This document shows positions 22,258-31,822 of a stretch of 45,493 bases of DNA, in pieces. The translations under genes were made by a program, and so were the position numbers. The DNA is from a virus. The stretch lies in the IMG/VR virus record IMGVR_UViG_3300050821_003887, positions 1 through 45,493 of that record. The stretch is one strand, 5' to 3'. A model generated the notes under the pieces. It saw only the letters and a list, made by a program, of their open reading frames with translations. It ran no database searches and was not told the origin of the DNA. Within the stretch, counting starts at the first letter, position 1; each line of letters starts with the position of its first letter.

Positions 22258-22314
22258 CATGCACCAATCCCAAAGCCAAGTTTTTGACGCTCATGGGCTG
22301 GATGGAGAAGCATA

Positions 22315-23193
22315 ATGCCGCCGCGCAATTCTCAACCCCTTCAGATCGTGACGACCGCGATTCAGAATCCGGTCGGCGGGGTAATTCGATCGAAGGCATG
22401 GGAGGAACCGAGTCAAGTTCCCTCTCTGACAAGTTCGCTAAATGTTCTGCCATACGATCTCCTTGGCCGTAAGCGTATTGGCCAACGGCCCGGCGTAATC
22501 GGCCTTTACAACCTAAACGATTTCGGCGCACATAGCACCTTCATTCAAGGGATGCTTCAGATTGGTTCGATCGTCCAGCCCGGCGCTGTGATCTTTCCCG
22601 CTTCTACCCTGTTTTGGTCTACGTGGACACAAATGCCGTGGTCTACGGGGTCGGGTAATCGCGTTCTACTGGGTTCGACAAGCACAGCCAGCACGTCTTT
22701 TTCTTTTCCTTCCACACAAACTTTGACCGTAAGTTTTACCGCAAACTGGCACGTCGATAACACGGGCGGGGGAAGCGGCCTAGTCGGCACAAATTTCGGT
22801 GTGGGAGTTACTTCGCCCGTTGATGAAGTACATAATCGTGGTATCCTAGACTGGGGTGCGGGAATGTTCGTCGGCACATCCGGGTCTTCTACTTTTGTGG
22901 GAGGTGAAGCCGGATTGTTTACGCTCAATGCCGATCCATCTACAACGTATCTTTTTAACTCTGGCACTTATACTGCAACGGGTAGTTATACTTTTACGGG
23001 TCAGTATACTTACAACGCGGTCACAAATAAGATACACGCAGTCGAAAAGATTGTGGGGTCACAAACGCAACAGAGTACGGGAGATTTCACGCTCGTTGCT
23101 GCGACGGGTAGCACAGTATTTCATGGGTGGCAGAATCTATACGTGTGGAATCAACAGGGCATTGACGGCTCGGATACTTTGCAATTAACATGA
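22315..23193 (+). CDS. Tail protein, N-terminal half of a gp10-like pair (292 aa)
   Basis: ATG 22315 follows GGAG with 8-base spacing. It begins MPPRNSQPLQIVTTAIQNPV and contains VLPYDLLGRKRIGQRPGVIG near residues 45-64, a pattern from the N-terminus of podovirus tail proteins related to P22 gp10. The rest is Gly/Ser/Thr-rich and beta. Its stop overlaps the start of the next gene (ATGA), which looks like the propeller part of the same functional unit. Confidence 0.6.
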   Translation: MPPRNSQPLQIVTTAIQNPVGGVIRSKAWEEPSQVPSLTSSLNVLPYDLLGRKRIGQRPGVIGLYNLNDFGAHSTFIQGMLQIGSIVQPGAVIFPASTLFWSTWTQMPWSTGSGNRVLLGSTSTASTSFSFPSTQTLTVSFTANWHVDNTGGGSGLVGTNFGVGVTSPVDEVHNRGILDWGAGMFVGTSGSSTFVGGEAGLFTLNADPSTTYLFNSGTYTATGSYTFTGQYTYNAVTNKIHAVEKIVGSQTQQSTGDFTLVAATGSTVFHGWQNLYVWNQQGIDGSDTLQLT

Positions 23194-24644
23194 ACATCGG
23201 CGTTCAAACAACTCAGTCGCAGTTTGGTGTTGGGTACATCAATTCTCTTGTCATGGTGACAAACGGAGATGTGTATATCGGCGCAGCGGATAATGTTTCT
23301 ACGGCGGGAAACAATGCGACTTCGCTGATTTCTTCGACGGCATTAGTATCACTAAGCTATCTTAGTCCTAATGTGTTTTTTGCATCGGGTCAAAGCACAA
23401 CCACGTATATGCCAGTCAGCACGCAACTTCTGAGTACTCTTGTGGCGAGTACTGGAATTGCGCCGACGTTCTGTAATCTCACGGCCAATTGGCGCGGGCG
23501 TCTTATCCTCACACAAGACACAAATAATCCGCAGAATGTGTATGCTTCCCGCCTCGGTGTATTCAATGATTTCAATTACGCCGCACTCAACGATCCCGCT
23601 GCTGCGTGGGCCGCGAACTTCTCTGAGAGTGGACAGATTGGCGAGCCGATTACCGCCTTCATACCGTTCAACGATGATCTTGCGGTGGTGTCTTGCATTA
23701 ACTCTGTGTGGCTCATCGAGGGCGACCCGAGCGACGGCGGCAGCTTCGTGAAACTTAGTGATGCGATGGGAATTGTCGGTCCGCGAGCATGGGTGACGGA
23801 TGCAGCCCACACTCTCTATTTTGTAGGAACATCCGGTCTGTATTCTTTACGGCCGTTTTGGGCGCAGTATCAAGCCCCGCAAAATCTCACGGATAAAAGC
23901 TGGCAACAGTTTTTCCAGTCGATTGACCGCAATCAAAATTCGATAACATTGGTTTACGATGAATTAAATCAGTACATTAACATCTTCGTAACGCCGTACA
24001 ATTCCGTCACGGGCGGCGTCCATTTGATTTTCGATATTCGTAACGGTGGGCTGTGGCCCGTTCAGTATGGGGGCGATATTGGTCCTGCCACGGCTGTTTC
24101 ATTCGTGCCGGGATATGCGTTACCCTCTGTCGATTCGACAGGCTTTCCAATCGGTCCTACAGTCCCACAGCAGACGATCGCGTTAGGAGGTTTTAGCAGT
24201 TGCGTTTATCAGATCGATCCGAATACGGTTTTCGATTACGCGGTTGCCGGTAATTTTGCGATTTCATCCTTCGCTAACTTCCAAGCCGTTAATCCTCTAC
24301 CGGGCCGTATGGGGATTGCCCACGCTATCGAAATGGATATGGGAGAGTTGCCGCCCCCCTACGCTGCTTGGAACGCTGTGATTACACTTAAGTCGGGAGC
24401 AGTTGCGGCGGATGTGTCGGATGATATCAGCTATCCCACACGGGACACAACTGTTAACTCAACAGCCTATTTGCAGTGGAGCGCGAGTACGGGTCTAGAT
24501 CGGCGTCAAGTTGTTTTTCGCCCCCGGCTTGGTGGGGCATGGTTTGGTCTTCAGATCGGCAATTCGACAGCTTCTACGACGTGGAGTTTTGAACAAGCCG
24601 CGATAACCTTTGCAGAATCGGGCTATAATAGATACAGAAGGTAG
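23190..24644 (+). CDS. P22 gp10-like tail stabilisation/tubular protein (484 aa)
   Basis: The segment from about residue 95 reads like a beta-propeller tail protein: NWRGRLILTQDTNNPQNVYA, FNDFNYAALND, VSCINSVWLIEGDPSDGG, IVGPRAWVTDAAHTLYFVG, then GLYSLRPFW. This order (tool value, deviation from a date/time-like list, then VGPRAW and FVGTSGLY) is typical of gp10/tail-tube-B-like podovirus proteins that seal the portal-tail channel. It follows the 292-residue gene by ATGA overlap, so the pair may act together. Confidence 0.75.
   Translation: MNIGVQTTQSQFGVGYINSLVMVTNGDVYIGAADNVSTAGNNATSLISSTALVSLSYLSPNVFFASGQSTTTYMPVSTQLLSTLVASTGIAPTFCNLTANWRGRLILTQDTNNPQNVYASRLGVFNDFNYAALNDPAAAWAANFSESGQIGEPITAFIPFNDDLAVVSCINSVWLIEGDPSDGGSFVKLSDAMGIVGPRAWVTDAAHTLYFVGTSGLYSLRPFWAQYQAPQNLTDKSWQQFFQSIDRNQNSITLVYDELNQYINIFVTPYNSVTGGVHLIFDIRNGGLWPVQYGGDIGPATAVSFVPGYALPSVDSTGFPIGPTVPQQTIALGGFSSCVYQIDPNTVFDYAVAGNFAISSFANFQAVNPLPGRMGIAHAIEMDMGELPPPYAAWNAVITLKSGAVAADVSDDISYPTRDTTVNSTAYLQWSASTGLDRRQVVFRPRLGGAWFGLQIGNSTASTTWSFEQAAITFAESGYNRYRR
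24624..24629 (+). promoter_or_regulatory. Possible -10 box TATAAT
   Basis: GGGC-TATAAT inside the end of the gp10-like gene, 22 bases before the next ATG, which has AAGGTAGG. No -35 is seen. Confidence 0.3.
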
Positions 24645-24650
24645 GTTCCT

Positions 24651-25115
24651 ATGGCCGGTGGATTAGCTGGACCGAAAATGTCGCCCGCGAACAACCCTCT
24701 CACTTACTCAGCGGGAGGGAGCAATCAGGCCATTAGCGCGTTGAACAACGCCCTTAATTCCAATGCACAAGCGTATCAGGGATTAGAGAATCAGGCCCAA
24801 CAACAGTATCAAACAAATGCGGGAGGGGTACAAGCCAATCTCGCAAATCGAGGGCTAGGTAACACAACCGTTGCCGAGACCATGGCGCAAGCGCCGCTTC
24901 AAACACTCAATAATTCATTGCTGAACATCACTGGACAACAACAGGGGCAGGCCGCGAACATCTATGGGCAACAGGCCAACACGTTTAACCAGAGCGGCAA
25001 TTCGCTCGCCAACTTGATGATGGCTCTGAATCAACAGGGCTTACAGCAACAGCAAATCGGGAATCAGTATGCGGAAGCCACAGCGGCCCCGCAAGTTCGT
25101 ATGAACGGAATTTAA
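24651..25115 (+). CDS. Gln/Asn-rich internal or tail protein (154 aa)
   Basis: Starts after AAGGTAGG. It is rich in Gln, Asn and Ala (NQAQQQYQ-like stretches, MMALNQQGLQQQQIGNQYAE) and has no charged clusters. Gln-rich low-complexity proteins in this position are often ejection or internal-core proteins in podoviruses. No family is recognised. Confidence 0.6.
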   Translation: MAGGLAGPKMSPANNPLTYSAGGSNQAISALNNALNSNAQAYQGLENQAQQQYQTNAGGVQANLANRGLGNTTVAETMAQAPLQTLNNSLLNITGQQQGQAANIYGQQANTFNQSGNSLANLMMALNQQGLQQQQIGNQYAEATAAPQVRMNGI

Positions 25116-25116
25116 C

Positions 25117-25968
25117 ATGAGTCAAATACCCAGTCCGTCACAATTGATGCTCATGCAAGCGTTGTCGCAGCCACAGCCCGCGCCTAACCCCCCGCTATCT
25201 ACTGATCCCGACGTAGAAGCTCGCGGCGGGGGATCACGTACTCCTGCGCATACTGACGTACCTAATCGCACTATGACTTCCGCCACAGCGGGACGGGGTG
25301 CGGGACCGAGGGCAGCAGTTGAACAAGCCGCGCCCGGTACTATGACCGGCACATACGATACCGGCGCAACTCCTGACGTACAGAACATTCCGCCCGGTTG
25401 GACAGAAGCAGCGGGAACGTTGAAAAATAACCAACCCGCTGTGCCGTGGAATGTTCAGATTGGCCGGGGCGTGGGGCCGAATGAGCAGCTAGAGAATGTC
25501 CAATTCCAGAAGGGACAAGCCCCGCAGATCACGGAGCAAGGGACGCCAGAACAACAGCGCGTGCAGCAAGAGAGTTTGCAGACAGAACAAGCAAAGCATC
25601 CCAACCCGACTGCGAGTCGCGATCGGGCGACAGATGAACGAATGCTTGCCAATCTTCACAAGATGGCGACCGAGTTAAGCGCGCCCTATGCAAAGCCTTT
25701 TGCGCCGCCAATGCCGCCCGAAGTAAAAGATCGGATCGATAAATTCAACACGCAAGCTGACACTCTGATGAATAGTTTAGTGAGCGGGACGGGCTATCAG
25801 GCGGGACAGAGCATACAAGGTCCGGCTGGGCAAGGGGCGACTACTCAGCCGACTGCTAATCGAGGGGCTTTGACGGACCCACAAGTAGCTCAACAGTACC
25901 TACAACAGGCGGGAGGCGATCCCGCCAAGGCTCGACAACTTGCCCAACAAGACGGATGGTCACTCTAG
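25117..25968 (+). CDS. Gln/Pro-rich internal virion protein (283 aa)
   Basis: Disordered, Pro/Gln/Thr-rich (PQPAPNPPLSTDPDVEARGG, QQRVQQESLQTEQAKHPNPT) and without recognisable domains. One ordered stretch, about residues 165-225, is helical (ATDERMLANLHKMATELSAP; PPEVKDRIDKFNTQADTLMN). Ends in QYLQQAGGDPAKARQLAQQD. By position it may be an ejection protein or a minor tail protein. Confidence 0.55.
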   Translation: MSQIPSPSQLMLMQALSQPQPAPNPPLSTDPDVEARGGGSRTPAHTDVPNRTMTSATAGRGAGPRAAVEQAAPGTMTGTYDTGATPDVQNIPPGWTEAAGTLKNNQPAVPWNVQIGRGVGPNEQLENVQFQKGQAPQITEQGTPEQQRVQQESLQTEQAKHPNPTASRDRATDERMLANLHKMATELSAPYAKPFAPPMPPEVKDRIDKFNTQADTLMNSLVSGTGYQAGQSIQGPAGQGATTQPTANRGALTDPQVAQQYLQQAGGDPAKARQLAQQDGWSL

Positions 25969-25983
25969 GAGAGGGGTGACTTC

Positions 25984-27411
25984 ATGCCTCGCATCGATCG
26001 TAATGCTCAAGTCAATAATCGGACACGGCGTAATTGGCAGCGCCTAGAGTTTGGGTCCGCCACTACAAATATTGCACTAAATCCGGGCGCAAACAATGCC
26101 CTTATTTCAACTACGACCGGGTATGGAGTTTTTGTAGATGGGTCCACAATTACGATTATCGGATCAACGATTGGTGCTTTCGCCTTTATGTCTACAGAAG
26201 GCGATCTTTTAACAGTCAATTCTACGGGGGCCAAAACCCGTCTTCCGCGCGGCTCACCGAGTTACATACTCACTACCACCATTAATGGCGCAACGTCCAC
26301 AGACTTACAATGGCAGAGCACGTTACAATATGCGGGGTCTGCGCAAGTCGCAGTGGCGTGGATGCAGGCACGTCTTGTTGATACCTCCAATATTATTGCC
26401 CTCGATTGGAGTCCTCTACAGCGTCGTCTAAACGATATCACGGGTACGGCATCTATCTTTTGGGATGCCCGACTCTTGAAGGACTCTGTAAGTGTAACAT
26501 CCGTTGATTGGGATTTAGCGCGATCCCTGTACGATGGGGCAGGGCATCAATCTCTCGATTGGGATAATTGGCTCTTGGTGGATTACAATGGTGTCACATC
26601 CCTCGGATGGTCAACTCGCGTTCTGAATAATTCTAGCGGCTCGACTGTCTTAAACTGGCAAAGCACTACCCTCTTTTCTTCATCGGGCAGTACGATCTGG
26701 AATTGGTCGTCTACATATCCCTCTACTTATGTATTGGCCGCTCCCGCTACTACAATCGGCTTAATGCAGCCGCGAGGACTCTCAACAGGGGATATTGCAA
26801 ATCTTTCTACGGCTGTCTTTCCAGTCACCTCAGCTGATCCTGCTTCCCCGGCGGCTGGACAAGCGTGGTATAATTCCACCCTTTTCCGGCCAAAGACAAA
26901 TTATGGGGGCGGCTCGACAGGGACGATCCCTGTTTGCGTGTTTGCAAGTTCTGTGACGGCGTCCGTCCAAGCCAGCACTTCTGCTCTTACGATCACTCCA
27001 TATTCATACACCTTTCCGGCCAGCACACTCAACCATCTCGGTTCGATGATTAAAATTCGGGCAGATATGTCATTCACGACGACACTGACAAATACTTACA
27101 CGGTGATTTTGTACATCAACAATGCCCCTTTCGAGGCTATATTCATCAACACGATTACGACTGGACAATCGGCAGTCATTGAAATCGACATAGCGATCGG
27201 CACATCTACCACTGGGACAACCGGGCATTTGATCGGCGTAGGCAAATATGTGGGAACAGTGGCGGGGGCTGGCGCACAAGGTAGCCTAGGAGTCAATAAC
27301 GCTGCCTATGATCTAACGAGTACGATAACGCTGGCGTGGACGGTTTCGGCCGCTTCAAATAATGCAAATGATACGGCTAACATGATTAGTGCAGATTATC
27401 TTTTAATGTGA
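25984..27411 (+). CDS. Tail fibre protein with Trp-marked repeats (475 aa)
   Basis: Starts after AGAGGGGTGA. Residues about 122-242 hold seven to eight repeats of 16-18 residues marked by Trp (W126, 142, 160, 176, 193, 209, 225, 239), of the form SLDW-xx-R-x-L-xD-xxG (for example VTSVDWDLARSLYDGAGHQS). Repeats like L-x-D-x-x-G-x-x-S-x-D-W are a known feature of phage tail fibres. The C-terminal 150 residues (from about 300) are all-beta and would be the receptor-binding tip. It binds the host surface. Confidence 0.75.
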   Translation: MPRIDRNAQVNNRTRRNWQRLEFGSATTNIALNPGANNALISTTTGYGVFVDGSTITIIGSTIGAFAFMSTEGDLLTVNSTGAKTRLPRGSPSYILTTTINGATSTDLQWQSTLQYAGSAQVAVAWMQARLVDTSNIIALDWSPLQRRLNDITGTASIFWDARLLKDSVSVTSVDWDLARSLYDGAGHQSLDWDNWLLVDYNGVTSLGWSTRVLNNSSGSTVLNWQSTTLFSSSGSTIWNWSSTYPSTYVLAAPATTIGLMQPRGLSTGDIANLSTAVFPVTSADPASPAAGQAWYNSTLFRPKTNYGGGSTGTIPVCVFASSVTASVQASTSALTITPYSYTFPASTLNHLGSMIKIRADMSFTTTLTNTYTVILYINNAPFEAIFINTITTGQSAVIEIDIAIGTSTTGTTGHLIGVGKYVGTVAGAGAQGSLGVNNAAYDLTSTITLAWTVSAASNNANDTANMISADYLLM

Positions 27412-27421
27412 GGATTTCGGT

Positions 27422-27784
27422 ATGTCTTTCCCACTACCTAGCACATCAACTTCTCCCTTGCAACAAGAAGTTAACGATATTTATAGTTCTATCGCCTTCG
27501 AATTTGCGCGGATCAATGCCTCATATAACCAGATCAACAACACTATTTACAACAACGATCTTGGCGCTTCGCCCGCCCAAGTTTTCACGCTCCTAGGTGT
27601 GAATGGTTTAGGGGCAATCCAGTGGTTGTCTACGCTTGCAACTTTCATCAGCACCGTGGGGGGTAGCATCCCCGCCGCAGTTATTCCGTCCACCATATAT
27701 CTTACATATGACTCCACTGGCGTCATTACCTTCCACCCCAACATCACATTGCCCGGTACGGGCGGGACAATTACCCCCGGCTAA
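27422..27784 (+). CDS. Conserved hypothetical tail-region protein (120 aa)
   Basis: Starts after GAGGATTTCGGT. Contains LQQEVNDIYSSIAFEFARIN (about 13-32), a helical segment, then NNDLGASPAQVFTLLGVNGLG and ends in a Gly/Thr-rich beta part. Residue patterns (helix, then TLLGVNGLGAIQWL) suggest a small tail-fibre or chaperone-like protein. The next gene follows after 4 bases. Confidence 0.6.
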   Translation: MSFPLPSTSTSPLQQEVNDIYSSIAFEFARINASYNQINNTIYNNDLGASPAQVFTLLGVNGLGAIQWLSTLATFISTVGGSIPAAVIPSTIYLTYDSTGVITFHPNITLPGTGGTITPG

Positions 27785-27787
27785 TCT

Positions 27788-30700
27788 ATGGCGGATATCT
27801 TTGACCAAATCTCTGCGCCCCCTAAAGGCGATATCTTTGATCGTCTTGCTTCTGCGCCATCCGGTTCACCCAACCAGAATGCGGATATGCTGCGCCATCT
27901 TCAACTATCTGCCGCTTTTCGCGCACAAAATCCTAATGCACAAACCGTGGAACCGACTGTTCCTGAATCCGCCTATAACACGATGGTACAGCCGTTTCGG
28001 AATGTGGGCGCGATGGGGGAGAGAGTAGGTGGGTGGGTGAAAGCGATCCAAGGAGAAGAAACAGAAGAAGGCTTAGGGCGGGAGAATGTGGAAGCAACAC
28101 CGCAAGCTGCACAAGCACAGATACAGAAAGCTGCCAACCTCGAACAGCCATTACCGGGAGCAATAGGCGGGACAATGGGCCAACTCCTGCAAGTCCCCGG
28201 TAACATGGCGATCGGTGCGATTCCTGGCGTTGGTCCCGCTCTCTTAGCAGGACAGCAAACCCAGCAAGGCGGGGAGATTACTCCCGGTAATATTGCGAGC
28301 GGGTTACTGACCGCAGCTACCCCAATCGCGGCGAGCAAACTAGCAGCCCCTCTGGCAAAGGTAATTCCCGGCGCTCTCGCTACCCGTGCAGTCGGGGCGG
28401 GACTAGGTGCGGGCGAACAAGTGGCGATTAATGCCATGAGCGGACAACCCCTTAGTCAAGGCGTCGGGGTGAACGTCGCGTTAGGCGGATTGTTTGGCGG
28501 ACACCTCGAAGGTGGCGGGGATATATTTGACCGTCTCACACAGCCGACAGGCGAACAAGGTCAGTTATTTCCTGGAGGTCCGGCCGAGAATCCCAATACT
28601 GGACAGATAAAACTCATGCGGCCCACCGAACCTACGGGGCGATCGGCTGAACCGTTATCGCCCACGATTCCATTAGCGGGAGAGGGTCGTACCCCCGATA
28701 TTTCATCGCTACGGGGGATCGGAGATGTAATCGCACAGAATCTTCGGCAGCAAGCGGGAACGGAGAATATTGCGACATTGAAAGACAAGATTCAAGACTT
28801 GTCTGATAAGATGGAGAACAATGCAGCACAACGTCAGAATCCGCCTACGCCGCAAAATGCCACGTCAAAAGAGCAACCCTCCCCGTACCCTCTGAGAGAG
28901 GCAAACGCCCCGCCTAGCCCCCCGCCACAGCCCGAAATTCCCGCTAAGCACATCTTTGATTATCCCCTTCGCGGAGTAGGGCGGCATACCCCGCAAGAAG
29001 CGGCCAACGAGTCTGTCCAAGCTGAACCGTTCCCATTAGCCGAAGGCCATACCCCCCAAATTAACAGACCCGAATCGCCAGTGTCGGGGATAGCCGAATT
29101 GCCTCTCCAACCCCCTGAAACTGAGCCGGTCAAAGGTACGACCGGACAAACTCACCCGCTATTCAGAGAAGGTCCGGGCGAGAAAGGCACAGGGATCATC
29201 CCTACGAACGAAGCGGAATGGCAAGAGTCACAGCGGCAAGCACAGAATCAAACCGCGATCGCGAAGCACGATCGACCGTTGGATTTCTTACGTAGCTGGT
29301 GGGAAGGCCGACGTGGGGCACAAGAAGCGACTGCCACCGCAAAGGCTAAGATCGGTCCTGCTGTTGCCCAACTGGAAGATATTCGCAATCAAGCCCCGAG
29401 TACCGGCACGACAGAAGGCCGTCAGATGATGGGACAGTTTGAGGCAACTGGTAGAGCCTTCGGGGGCGAAGCCGACAAAACCCTCATCGATCTCACGAAA
29501 GAGGCGAAGGATAATGCTACAAAGGCCGGGACCGAGACAAGTGCTTACAACCCATTTTGGTTAAAGCGTCTCGCCGTTCCCGCTGAAGGTACATCGCGAG
29601 CGGCCTACAAGCGCGGTCTGATCGGGATGGAAAACTATCTCAAAGAGCGCACACAGCCTACCCCGGAAGACTGGTATCAGGCTCTTGAGAAGCATGGTTT
29701 AAAGCCCGCGTATGACAATGCCTTTGACGCACAGATGGCAGGTATCGGTGAAGTGCATCGTTCGGCAGAGATGGGCAACAAACTCAATGACATGCTGAAG
29801 ACCGGCGATGCGATCAAGATGAAGCCGGGGGATCGTCCACCTACAGGGTGGGATACCGTGCAGGACTTGACCGGATCGCACGGGCAAAACATCGCGGTCC
29901 CGCGTGGGGTCGCGACAGCTTGGCGTAACATCATCGATAGTTCCGTGGGTGACATGGGGCAAGTGTGGAATAGTGTGAAGCGCTTGCGCTACGCAGGCGA
30001 CACCATGACAGCTAAGCGAGCCATTGCAGGCTATGGTGGAGAGCTACTTACTAGTCCAAGCAAGAATAAAATCGCGAATCTTGTCAAAGGGTACAAGACT
30101 GCGATGCATCCCGAAATTTTGAATGACCCCGAATACGCGGGAATCAAAGCAGAGTATGAAAAGGCCGCAAAGAATGGCGGATTCGAGAATGGCGAGTGGG
30201 CAACAGGTCCGCAGGAGAAGCGGGGCTTCTTGGATACACTCGGTCATATCGTGACGACTGTCCCGCGTCTCAGCGCAAAGTACGTGGTCGAGCCGCTACG
30301 TGCGGCGTCGATGCTCAATCTGGCGGACGAAATTAACTCACACCCGGAATGGCCCCCCGAGAAAGCGCGGGCCTATCAACAAGCGGGGATCGACAGTATC
30401 AATCGAATGATGGGCGGTGAGAATGGTCCCACAGGTCTGCCGCCTACGATCGATAAAGCTATTCGTACCATTGCGCCTTATTTTCGGTGGAAGACAGCGG
30501 GAATACGACAGGGCGGTGCGGCTGTCGGAGAGTTAGCACAAGGGAAGTTTGGCCCCAATACGAAGAAGTTTATCGGCGCAGTTATCATGCACGGACTGAG
30601 CAACGCCGTCGCACAGACGGTCTCAACCAAATGGAACACCGGCAAGGTCATAGCTCCTGACCTAAAGGATATGATGCTCGGGTATCGTACGGGTGAAAAG

Positions 30701-31456
30701 AATCCCGATGGATCAGATAAACGCGCCGCGCCTGTTAGCTCCTTGTTCCCACTCTTGTCTGCCGGGATGCAGATCGCTAAGGGTGAGACGAATAAAGCGA
30801 TACAAAGTTTCCTCGATCCTGAAATTGAACGAATTGCAGAGTTCTATACCGGACGGAACTATGAGGGTAAAGAAATGTCCCCCACGGAGCGAGTGACGAA
30901 TCTGTTGGGCGGGCTGACCTTCACACAAGGTGTGACAGACGACGCGGGAAAGTTCTCGCCGGGACAAGTGGTCAAGAATCTTATAAGTCCTACCCGTGAA
31001 TTGCCGAAGACGGCAGAGCGATCATCTGCACAGAACTATTTCAATGATGTGCTCGGGCAAAGTACCCCACGTAATGAGACGCCCGAACAAGCCGATAAGT
31101 GGGAGGCGTGGTCCCGCTTGGCACAGACCCCGGAAGACTTCGATAAGAACAAGGCACAGATTTACGACGAAATGTCGAACGACCCCAATGTCAGCCCTAA
31201 CGATCTAAAGCTCGCGTTCAAGCGTTGGTCTTCTCCGAACGGTATCGAGCGGCAGACTGCGAACCGGGATATCGGGCCGGAAGATTTATTGCATGGATGG
31301 GACTTGGCGACTGACGAAGAAAAGGCAAAGATGCGACCCATCTTACAGCAACGCCTTTCTGATATTTCAGATCGTGCGGAGTCGGAATCGCGACAGTCGA
31401 TGGAGAGTTGGACGAAAGTATACAAGGCTTTGCAAGCTCCCTATACTAAGTCATGA
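27788..31456 (+). CDS. Large internal/ejection protein (1222 aa)
   Basis: The largest gene. N-terminal DIFDQIS and DIFDRLA (about 3-21) are repeated as DIFDRLT near residue 246. Residues about 130-245 are Ala/Gly-rich and hydrophobic, as in membrane-crossing ejection proteins; 250-450 is Pro-rich and disordered; from about 500 it is helical. Large size, late position before a holin-like gene and helix-rich C-terminal half fit the inner core or DNA-ejection proteins of podoviruses. No lysozyme motif was recognised. Its stop overlaps the next start (ATGA). Confidence 0.65.
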   Translation: MADIFDQISAPPKGDIFDRLASAPSGSPNQNADMLRHLQLSAAFRAQNPNAQTVEPTVPESAYNTMVQPFRNVGAMGERVGGWVKAIQGEETEEGLGRENVEATPQAAQAQIQKAANLEQPLPGAIGGTMGQLLQVPGNMAIGAIPGVGPALLAGQQTQQGGEITPGNIASGLLTAATPIAASKLAAPLAKVIPGALATRAVGAGLGAGEQVAINAMSGQPLSQGVGVNVALGGLFGGHLEGGGDIFDRLTQPTGEQGQLFPGGPAENPNTGQIKLMRPTEPTGRSAEPLSPTIPLAGEGRTPDISSLRGIGDVIAQNLRQQAGTENIATLKDKIQDLSDKMENNAAQRQNPPTPQNATSKEQPSPYPLREANAPPSPPPQPEIPAKHIFDYPLRGVGRHTPQEAANESVQAEPFPLAEGHTPQINRPESPVSGIAELPLQPPETEPVKGTTGQTHPLFREGPGEKGTGIIPTNEAEWQESQRQAQNQTAIAKHDRPLDFLRSWWEGRRGAQEATATAKAKIGPAVAQLEDIRNQAPSTGTTEGRQMMGQFEATGRAFGGEADKTLIDLTKEAKDNATKAGTETSAYNPFWLKRLAVPAEGTSRAAYKRGLIGMENYLKERTQPTPEDWYQALEKHGLKPAYDNAFDAQMAGIGEVHRSAEMGNKLNDMLKTGDAIKMKPGDRPPTGWDTVQDLTGSHGQNIAVPRGVATAWRNIIDSSVGDMGQVWNSVKRLRYAGDTMTAKRAIAGYGGELLTSPSKNKIANLVKGYKTAMHPEILNDPEYAGIKAEYEKAAKNGGFENGEWATGPQEKRGFLDTLGHIVTTVPRLSAKYVVEPLRAASMLNLADEINSHPEWPPEKARAYQQAGIDSINRMMGGENGPTGLPPTIDKAIRTIAPYFRWKTAGIRQGGAAVGELAQGKFGPNTKKFIGAVIMHGLSNAVAQTVSTKWNTGKVIAPDLKDMMLGYRTGEKNPDGSDKRAAPVSSLFPLLSAGMQIAKGETNKAIQSFLDPEIERIAEFYTGRNYEGKEMSPTERVTNLLGGLTFTQGVTDDAGKFSPGQVVKNLISPTRELPKTAERSSAQNYFNDVLGQSTPRNETPEQADKWEAWSRLAQTPEDFDKNKAQIYDEMSNDPNVSPNDLKLAFKRWSSPNGIERQTANRDIGPEDLLHGWDLATDEEKAKMRPILQQRLSDISDRAESESRQSMESWTKVYKALQAPYTKS

Positions 31457-31725
31457 CCCCCGAAGAATTATTGCAGCTTAAAGAGCTTCTAGTCACCGAT
31501 GCTGTGGATGCGATCAAGGCGCAGAATGACGCGCACCAAAAACAGATCATGGACTTGGTTACTCCCGCTATAGCTAAGGTCGATGGATTTGAGAAGCGAA
31601 TCCACACGCTAGAAACACAAAAGCTACTGGTAATTAAAGGCGCGTTGGTATACGCCAGCGTGGTAGGAGCGATAATCGGTTCGGTGTGGGGACTTATCAA
31701 GCAACACTTCAAGCTCAACCTTTAG
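31453..31725 (+). CDS. Holin-like protein with coiled coil and one membrane helix (90 aa)
   Basis: ATGA overlap with the large internal-protein gene. An N-terminal helical region (MTPEELLQLKELLVTDAVDA), a short coiled-coil (DGFEKRIHTLETQKL, about 44-58) and one membrane helix (about 58-82, LVYASVVGAIIGSVWGLI), ending in a positively charged tail. This layout is like XhlA/haemolysin-type or other single-span holins. Last gene of the rightward arm, the usual place for lysis genes. No endolysin is recognised next to it. Confidence 0.6.
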   Translation: MTPEELLQLKELLVTDAVDAIKAQNDAHQKQIMDLVTPAIAKVDGFEKRIHTLETQKLLVIKGALVYASVVGAIIGSVWGLIKQHFKLNL

Positions 31726-31726
31726 A

Positions 31727-31810
31727 CGGGACATGCTTTCATGTAGGCCGCGTGTGCGGCTTCTGCTGTCTCAATTGTCCCTTTGTAAGCGGAATGAGTT
31801 TCATAGGCCC
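31727..31810 (-). pseudogene. Possible AP2-type endonuclease remnant between the arms
   Basis: On the minus strand the last codons before a stop at 31722 read YKGTIETAEAAHAAYMKAC, resembling the end of AP2 DNA-binding domains of HNH homing endonucleases (GTFxTxEEAxxAYxxA). A second frame just upstream reads MKLIPLTKGQ, like the first residues of such endonucleases, but the frames do not join and no central domain is present. It could be a decayed insertion or coincidence. Low confidence. Confidence 0.3.
31747..31760. terminator. Small hairpins at the convergence point
   Basis: GCCGC-GTGT-GCGGC (31747-31760), preceded by ACATG-CTTT-CATGT just upstream. T-content after it is moderate (TTCTGCTGTCT). 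It lies where the rightward and leftward arms meet and might end transcription from either side. Confidence 0.4.
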
Positions 31811-31822
31811 AACATACCCTAA

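Noticed and set aside
22254-22472. 72-codon frame before the 292-residue tail gene
   Set aside because: It overlaps the real gene by about 160 bases and looks like an out-of-frame shadow; the downstream ATG has a good Shine-Dalgarno.
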